From: Meghimatium bilineatum
Taxonomy: Eukaryota; Mollusca; Gastropoda; Stylommatophora; Philomycidae
Assembly: GCA_034231615.1 (NCBI GenBank)
Contig: CM067315.1
Coordinates: 16,967,513 to 17,031,512 of the forward strand
Direction: 5' to 3'
Length of the DNA stretch: 64,000 nucleotides
Shown: piece after piece, positions 59,640-64,000 of the stretch
Position numbering within the stretch: the stretch's first letter is position 1
Layout of the letters: every line of letters starts with the position of its first letter
Made by a program: the position numbers and the translations under genes
Notes under the pieces: generated by a model
Databases searched by the model: none
What the model saw: only the letters and a program-made list of their open reading frames with translations
What the model was told of the DNA's origin: nothing

Positions 59640-60242
59640 AACCAATTCTTGATAGTGGATTTAAAAAAAACCTATTTTATGGAGCAGTAATTTAGCTGAT
59701 GAATTACATCAACCAGTTATTAAAAAGTTTAAAATAGAAGAGTTTATGTATATGATACAGATGAGACAAGGGCTACTGATTTAGATGATATGTCTTCTTA
59801 TTCTAAACAAAATAAAGGAATACAAATTTTTATTAAATGTTTTATTAAGTATGAATGGATTATTCCTTTAAAGCATAAAAGTGAAATATCTCTTGCTGAA
59901 GCTTTTAATTAGAATTTCCGCAAAGGAAGAAAATCAACATTTTTATGGGAAGATAAAGGAAGAGAATTTTACAATAAATTGGTTAAAGATCTTTCAAAAA
60001 CTAATGAGATAGAAATGTATTCTACAGAGAATGAAGAGTAGCATTGTTGAAAGATGGATTGGTACAATGAAACAAAAAATGTTTCAATATTTTACTGCTA
60101 ACAATACCACTAAATATTATGATGTTTTAAATGAGTTAATAAATATTTATAATAAAACAAAACATTCTTCACTAAAGATGACTCCTGTTGAAGTAAAGAA
60201 TGTTTTGAATGACTGTAGGCCTACTGGTACAGGTAAGTTTTA
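59640..60242 (+). pseudogene. Polinton retrovirus-type integrase remnant
   Basis: The integrase inserts Polinton DNA into the host genome. Blocks in order are ATDLDDMSSYSKQNKGIQI near 59775-59830 (region of the first catalytic Asp), FLWEDKGREFYNKLVKDL near 59940-59995 (second Asp), and SIVERWIGTMKQKMFQYFT near 60040-60096 (catalytic Glu), then an INIYNKTKHSSLKMTPVEV C-terminal block, open from 60031 to 60243. Upstream stops and frameshifts show it is broken. It is divergently oriented to polymerase B. Confidence 0.85.
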
Positions 60243-60243
60243 A

Positions 60244-60788
60244 GTTTTTTCCTCTGTTACGTTTATACAGCTAATTTTGTTTAAACATTATTTTGTACAC
60301 AAGCCAAACCCACTTTAATTTTGTCTGTTCCTATAGAAGTGTCTATAGCATTTACCTGGTAAACACAAGACTAGGTCTAGATGATAAACGTGAGTTACTG
60401 GTAAATCGGCGTAGGCTATTTCATTTGGCCCCCCCACAGACCGTTAACATATTTCAGTTAATAAATAACATTAGACGCTGGTATATTATAGCCCTAGACA
60501 TTTTATTATGACTTGAATATATTGACAAAAACATGCAAGTCCCAGGTTTTTGCGTGTTTTTACAAGTAAAAAATCTTTTAAAAAGTTTTTTTTATAAGAT
60601 CTTGTTTTTCATTTGTATGATTCTATTTTACTTTAATTATGTGTTCATGATGTCTTATTGCAGCTAACATACCCTTATACTTAGTTTCTTCTAAAATAGG
60701 TTTAAATTCTTCTGTAGATATTGTTCCAACTTCAATACGACAATCAATATTAGGTAACTGCGTGAAACGTAACAACAATTGTACTTAT
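60244..60788. other. Unannotated spacer downstream of the integrase
   Basis: No gene recognised. Confidence 0.35.
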
Positions 60789-61193
60789 GTTGGTTGGTTG
60801 GTTGCTGATCCAGCAGTCCATGGGCTCATGCCCTTTGACCCAATGTCATTAAATGGCATTATATTGCTGGGAAGTCTGTGGATTTTTGGCCCACCCCAGG
60901 ACAGAGAATAACTATCACACCTCCAGGAAGGTAGGTTTCAACCTATGCACTGCTCCTAGCCACTGTAGCAAAGATATGGTTCACTGTGCTCACTCCCCAC
61001 CACCAATTGTCTATTGGTTATGCCGAACTTCTCTATTGCTCCAGGCATGCAACCAAATGTTTAAGTCAAAAGGATTGTCACATCCTGAATCACTGTGCCT
61101 CTATGGTTGGTTTCTGTCATAGGAAAAAACAGTGCTGTCAGTTTTCTCCTCCCCAGTGCTGCACAGTACATATCTGGCTCTCTCCCAACCACA
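60789..61193 (+). repeat. R4 repeat, copy 2 (about 405 bp)
   Basis: It starts GTTGGTTGGTTGGTTGC and ends CCCAACCACA. It aligns throughout with the reverse complement of 53765-54167. Both copies lie within the fossil Polinton but in opposite orientation. No TSD resolved. Confidence 0.8.
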
Positions 61194-61489
61194 GAGGGTG
61201 CATACATATATATTCAGGTAAACATGAAACACATTTAAACAAAATAAAAGCATAATTGTATAGATGACGTGCCATGAAGCTTCTCTAAGAAAATAACCTC
61301 AATATAACGGCATGTCATTCACAAAGGTTTTCTGTTGCATGGGTGGTATGTCTAGTGTGCCATTGGTGAGACCCACAGTCGCAACCACATGCGTATTGTA
61401 CTTATGTAAAACACAGGTTTTTATAATAGTTTCACCCAGACACGACTTACTATCAATAAAACTAGTGAGTAATGATGTGCACACAAGAA

Positions 61490-62480
61490 AACATACAAAT
61501 TACATTACACAAAACATATTCAACATTTCAACCAAAAGGTCTTTATCAAGATACACTATCAAACAAGACATCAAAAGACGACGAATGGAAATTAGCCCAA
61601 CCTACAAACGTATCCAACGGAAATATGGAAATGAGATGCCAGAAGGACAGGAAAAACATAAATATATGTGGAAACGAAACAAACAAAAAGATGACGTAAA
61701 TGACGGACAAAACAAAATTAATAAAGACCAAGACCACACCAACCCAGTACTAGACAAAAGTGTGGTCAGAATTGAGTCCAAAAGGCTTGAGGGTACCCAA
61801 TTAAAAAATAAAATGATTTTCTAGAGCGTACCTAGATCTATCTTCTGTGGCACAGGATCTGATGGCAGTGACCTGAATATTTAGAGCACCATGATGACCA
61901 TCGCCGTTGAAGTGTTGCCACAGGAGTAGGTGTTCTGTGCTTGATGGCATGAAGATGGTTGCAAAAGTGATCACTCAATCTGAAGCCGGTTTCCCCAATG
62001 TACTGTTTGCCGCAGCGTTTACATATGATCTCGTAAATAACATTACGGGTTTTACATGTAAAAGCCTCATTGATGGAGAAAATGGTCAGGAACAGAAGAC
62101 TTAAGGTGGCTATGGACCAAGATGTCTTTCAGATTTTTGTCGCACCTAAGACGCCACTAGAGTTAAGTCGTGGAAAGTGGCACAGATGTCAGGATCAGAC
62201 TAGAGAAGGGAATGTTTAAGCATGATGTGTCGGACCAAAGAGTTATGGGGATGAAAGGTAAGAACCCTATCAGAGGAGGAGGAAGAACCCTGAGAGTTAG
62301 TCAAGGTATTGAGGCAAGACAACTGACGCACACAGAGCCAAGCAGATGAAAGATTGCTGTCAGGGAATAAGCGTCAACGGAAAACTCAATCATCTCAGAA
62401 ATTTAGTTGAGAAAATCGCCGTAATCGCTACATAAGTGACGCAGGTGAAGAAGATGTTTCCCATTCCCGATAAGTTTTAA
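61490..62480 (-). pseudogene. Penelope-like element, C-terminal part with GIY-YIG endonuclease
   Basis: The minus strand, with shifts, has RCDKNLKDILVHSHLKSS near 62150-62095, then a KTRNVIYEIICKRCGKQYIG block near 62055-61995 (GIY-YIG type: YEI...YIG) followed by ETGFRLSDHFCNHLHAIKH and, near 61800, LGTLKPFGLNS. This order (RT tail, linker, GIY-YIG nuclease) is characteristic of Penelope-like retroelements. It is frameshifted and 5'-truncated. The region 61490-61740 continues without a clear domain. Confidence 0.78.
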
Positions 62481-62494
62481 ACACCAAAAGAAAC

Positions 62495-62865
62495 TAATCC
62501 TGTGAATGCTCAGATTCCTAAATCTTTTGCAATAGAGGGAATAACTTTTGACAGTTATGGCAATGCCACACTTGCTAAACCTGCTAGGAAACCACCCTCA
62601 ATCTTCATATTATATTTTATTTGTTTTACACTCAAAATGATATCTGCACCTTTCTGTTGTGTAAATGCTTCTTCTAATTTATTTTTCTGTCTTTTTTTGT
62701 TAATGCTTATACAATACATTATTACCAGGTTCTGCGATTTTTATAGGGACAGATGTTTTATCTTTTAAAGCTCTTTGTATTTTTTCTTTTTGATTGTCCA
62801 AAAACTTAACTTTACTTCTTCATGTCACCATTTTTATAGGATTAAATTTCTCTAATATGAAATTT
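62495..62865 (-). pseudogene. Polinton small conserved ORF remnant
   Basis: The minus strand reads EKIQRALKDKTSVPIKIAEP near 62790-62735 and, after shifts, GGFLAGLASVALP near 62595-62560 followed by SKVIPSIAKDLGI. A basic region followed by GGFL...ALP is the pattern of a small ORF that sits beside the capsid genes in many invertebrate Polintons. Its function is unknown to me. Stops are present. Confidence 0.6.
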
Positions 62866-62869
62866 TATA

Positions 62870-63500
62870 CTAACAATTTCTTTTCTTAAATTTAAAATTT
62901 TGCTATCTTAATCGGTAACTGTTACTTTCAAATTGTTTATTGTTTTCATAACATGAAGAAAAACAAGATTATGTGGGGCTTCAACAATTTTATATCCAGG
63001 AAAACATTTGAGAAAAAAGAATAAATAATTGGAATTGTGGAATCATTAATATAACTTCCATTGATAATATTTAGATGTATTAAAATACTATTAATACTAA
63101 GAATATTTACAATAAGTTCTGATTCATGAGTGCCAGATTCATAAACTTTATTGTTAAAACCTAATAAATCTACAAGTGTAATTTTATCTTTAAAACTTAC
63201 TTTATCATTTGGTTTGATAATTATAACAGCTTTCAGAAGTTTGTTTGGTTCAATTTTTATACCAATGTCTTTCATACTTTGTATTTTTGCATTATGGCTT
63301 TTAATTCATAAGCACCTTCTGGAATAAATATTTTATTCCAAGTGATATCATTGTCTTTAGAATATTCAAATACATTGTTTTCTTTGTGAATGTTAGGAAA
63401 AGAATAATACGTTTCTAAATTAACTAATGCAATTTCATAATAAATGTTTATCTGGGTCTAGCTCTAGTGATGGATTAATTGCAGTATTAAAAGATGTTTT
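62870..63500 (-). pseudogene. Polinton minor-capsid-like protein remnant
   Basis: An open minus-strand stretch (63275-62946) carries IKPNDKVSFKDKITLVDLLG, NKVYESGTHESELIVNILSI and NSILIHLNIINGSYINDSTI. An upstream block in another frame (63500-63290) includes IALVNLETYYSFPNI. These match a Polinton structural-type protein that I associate with the minor (penton-like) capsid protein; the name is uncertain, but membership of a Polinton is not. It is frameshifted at about 63285 and altered at the C-terminus. Confidence 0.65.
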
Positions 63501-63639
63501 ATTACTAGAGACTATATAATTTAAGCAGACTGTTTAAGATGTAAATACTTTGTACGTTTTGCTATTTCTCTTAAAATCTCTTCCATTTTTAAAGGCTATA
63601 AATTAAAGAAAAAGTTTTTAAAAAAAAGAAATTAATCAA

Positions 63640-64000
63640 AAATCATATCTTCTGAAAAATAGAATGTATCCAACTTCCACCTATATTTTCCGTTACATTT
63701 ATAACTAGTTATCTATAACAATAAACCGTAAGGTTTTTCCCAACACTTTTTACAAAGCCTTTTAAATTCTTCTATTTTCATATCAGTGATCCTCATATAA
63801 ACATCATGATCCTCATATAAATGATCTACATTTTTGCATCTTGTTTGAAGAGACAGATGAAATTAGCACTTTCTCTAATAGTTTGTCTAGGTAATTTAAA
63901 ATAGGTTTGCGCTAAATAAAAGCATTCAATATTACTATGTCCTCCTCTAACATAATAATCTTCACATGTTTTGTTTTTCTAATAAAATATCAAAAATCAT
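63640..64000 (-). pseudogene. Polinton packaging ATPase (A32/FtsK-HerA type), C-terminal part, cut by window edge
   Basis: The minus strand reads DYYVRGGHSNIECFYLAQTY, then FKLPRQTIRESANFICLFKQ, then a HLYEDHDVYMRI-like block. These are diagnostic of the genome-packaging ATPase of Polintons and related viruses, C-terminal to Walker A and B. The frame breaks near 63840 and again near 63700. The N-terminal Walker region would lie to the right of the window. Confidence 0.85.

Overview
This is a repeat-rich, AT-rich stretch of an animal nuclear genome. The repeat families (non-LTR retrotransposons with RNase H, mariner, hAT, Penelope, Polinton/Maverick) and one interrupted host gene point to an invertebrate, most likely an arthropod. 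Chelicerates fit, but the species cannot be fixed from the sequence alone. Nearly everything recognisable is mobile DNA. The only host gene I can support is SARAF (TMEM66), a regulator of store-operated calcium entry, with two minus-strand exons at 39622-39806 and 35248-35567 that join in phase across a 4-kb intron full of repeats.

Layout. 1-10 kb: a decayed LINE fragment (about 1045-2430); an RTE-like LINE (B) on the minus strand with a LINE C 3' end inserted in it; then a complete 4-kb LINE C (5969-9996) bounded by a 13-bp target-site duplication (TSD). 10-18 kb: an internally deleted zinc-finger element (10744-12652) and small LINE 3' ends. 18.4-23.7 kb: a dead mariner holding a nearly intact 3.8-kb LINE A whose single reading frame has one internal stop. 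23.8-33 kb: LINE debris, a minisatellite and SINE-like elements. 33144-34478: an apparently intact mariner with perfect inverted repeats. 35-40 kb: SARAF. 40-44.6 kb: a nest with a SINE and a hAT inserted in an old LINE, and another LINE inserted in the hAT. 46.4-64 kb: a fossil Polinton/Maverick carrying remnants of a phospholipase-like protein, cysteine protease, capsid-like protein, protein-primed DNA polymerase, integrase, small conserved ORF, minor-capsid-like protein and packaging ATPase. All are broken by stops, frameshifts and later insertions, and the element runs off the right edge.

Insertions are unusually well resolved because many keep perfect TSDs of 7-15 bp. These TSDs define three SINE-like families that I do not recognise: a palindromic 137-150-bp element (SINE-1), a roughly 180-220-bp element with a CAAA-type tail (SINE-2), and a 250-275-bp element with a GAA-type tail (SINE-3). 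The SINE-3 tail resembles that of LINE C. Family letters (LINE A-L, SINE-1 to -3, R4) are labels for this window only, and most repeat edges without a TSD are approximate.
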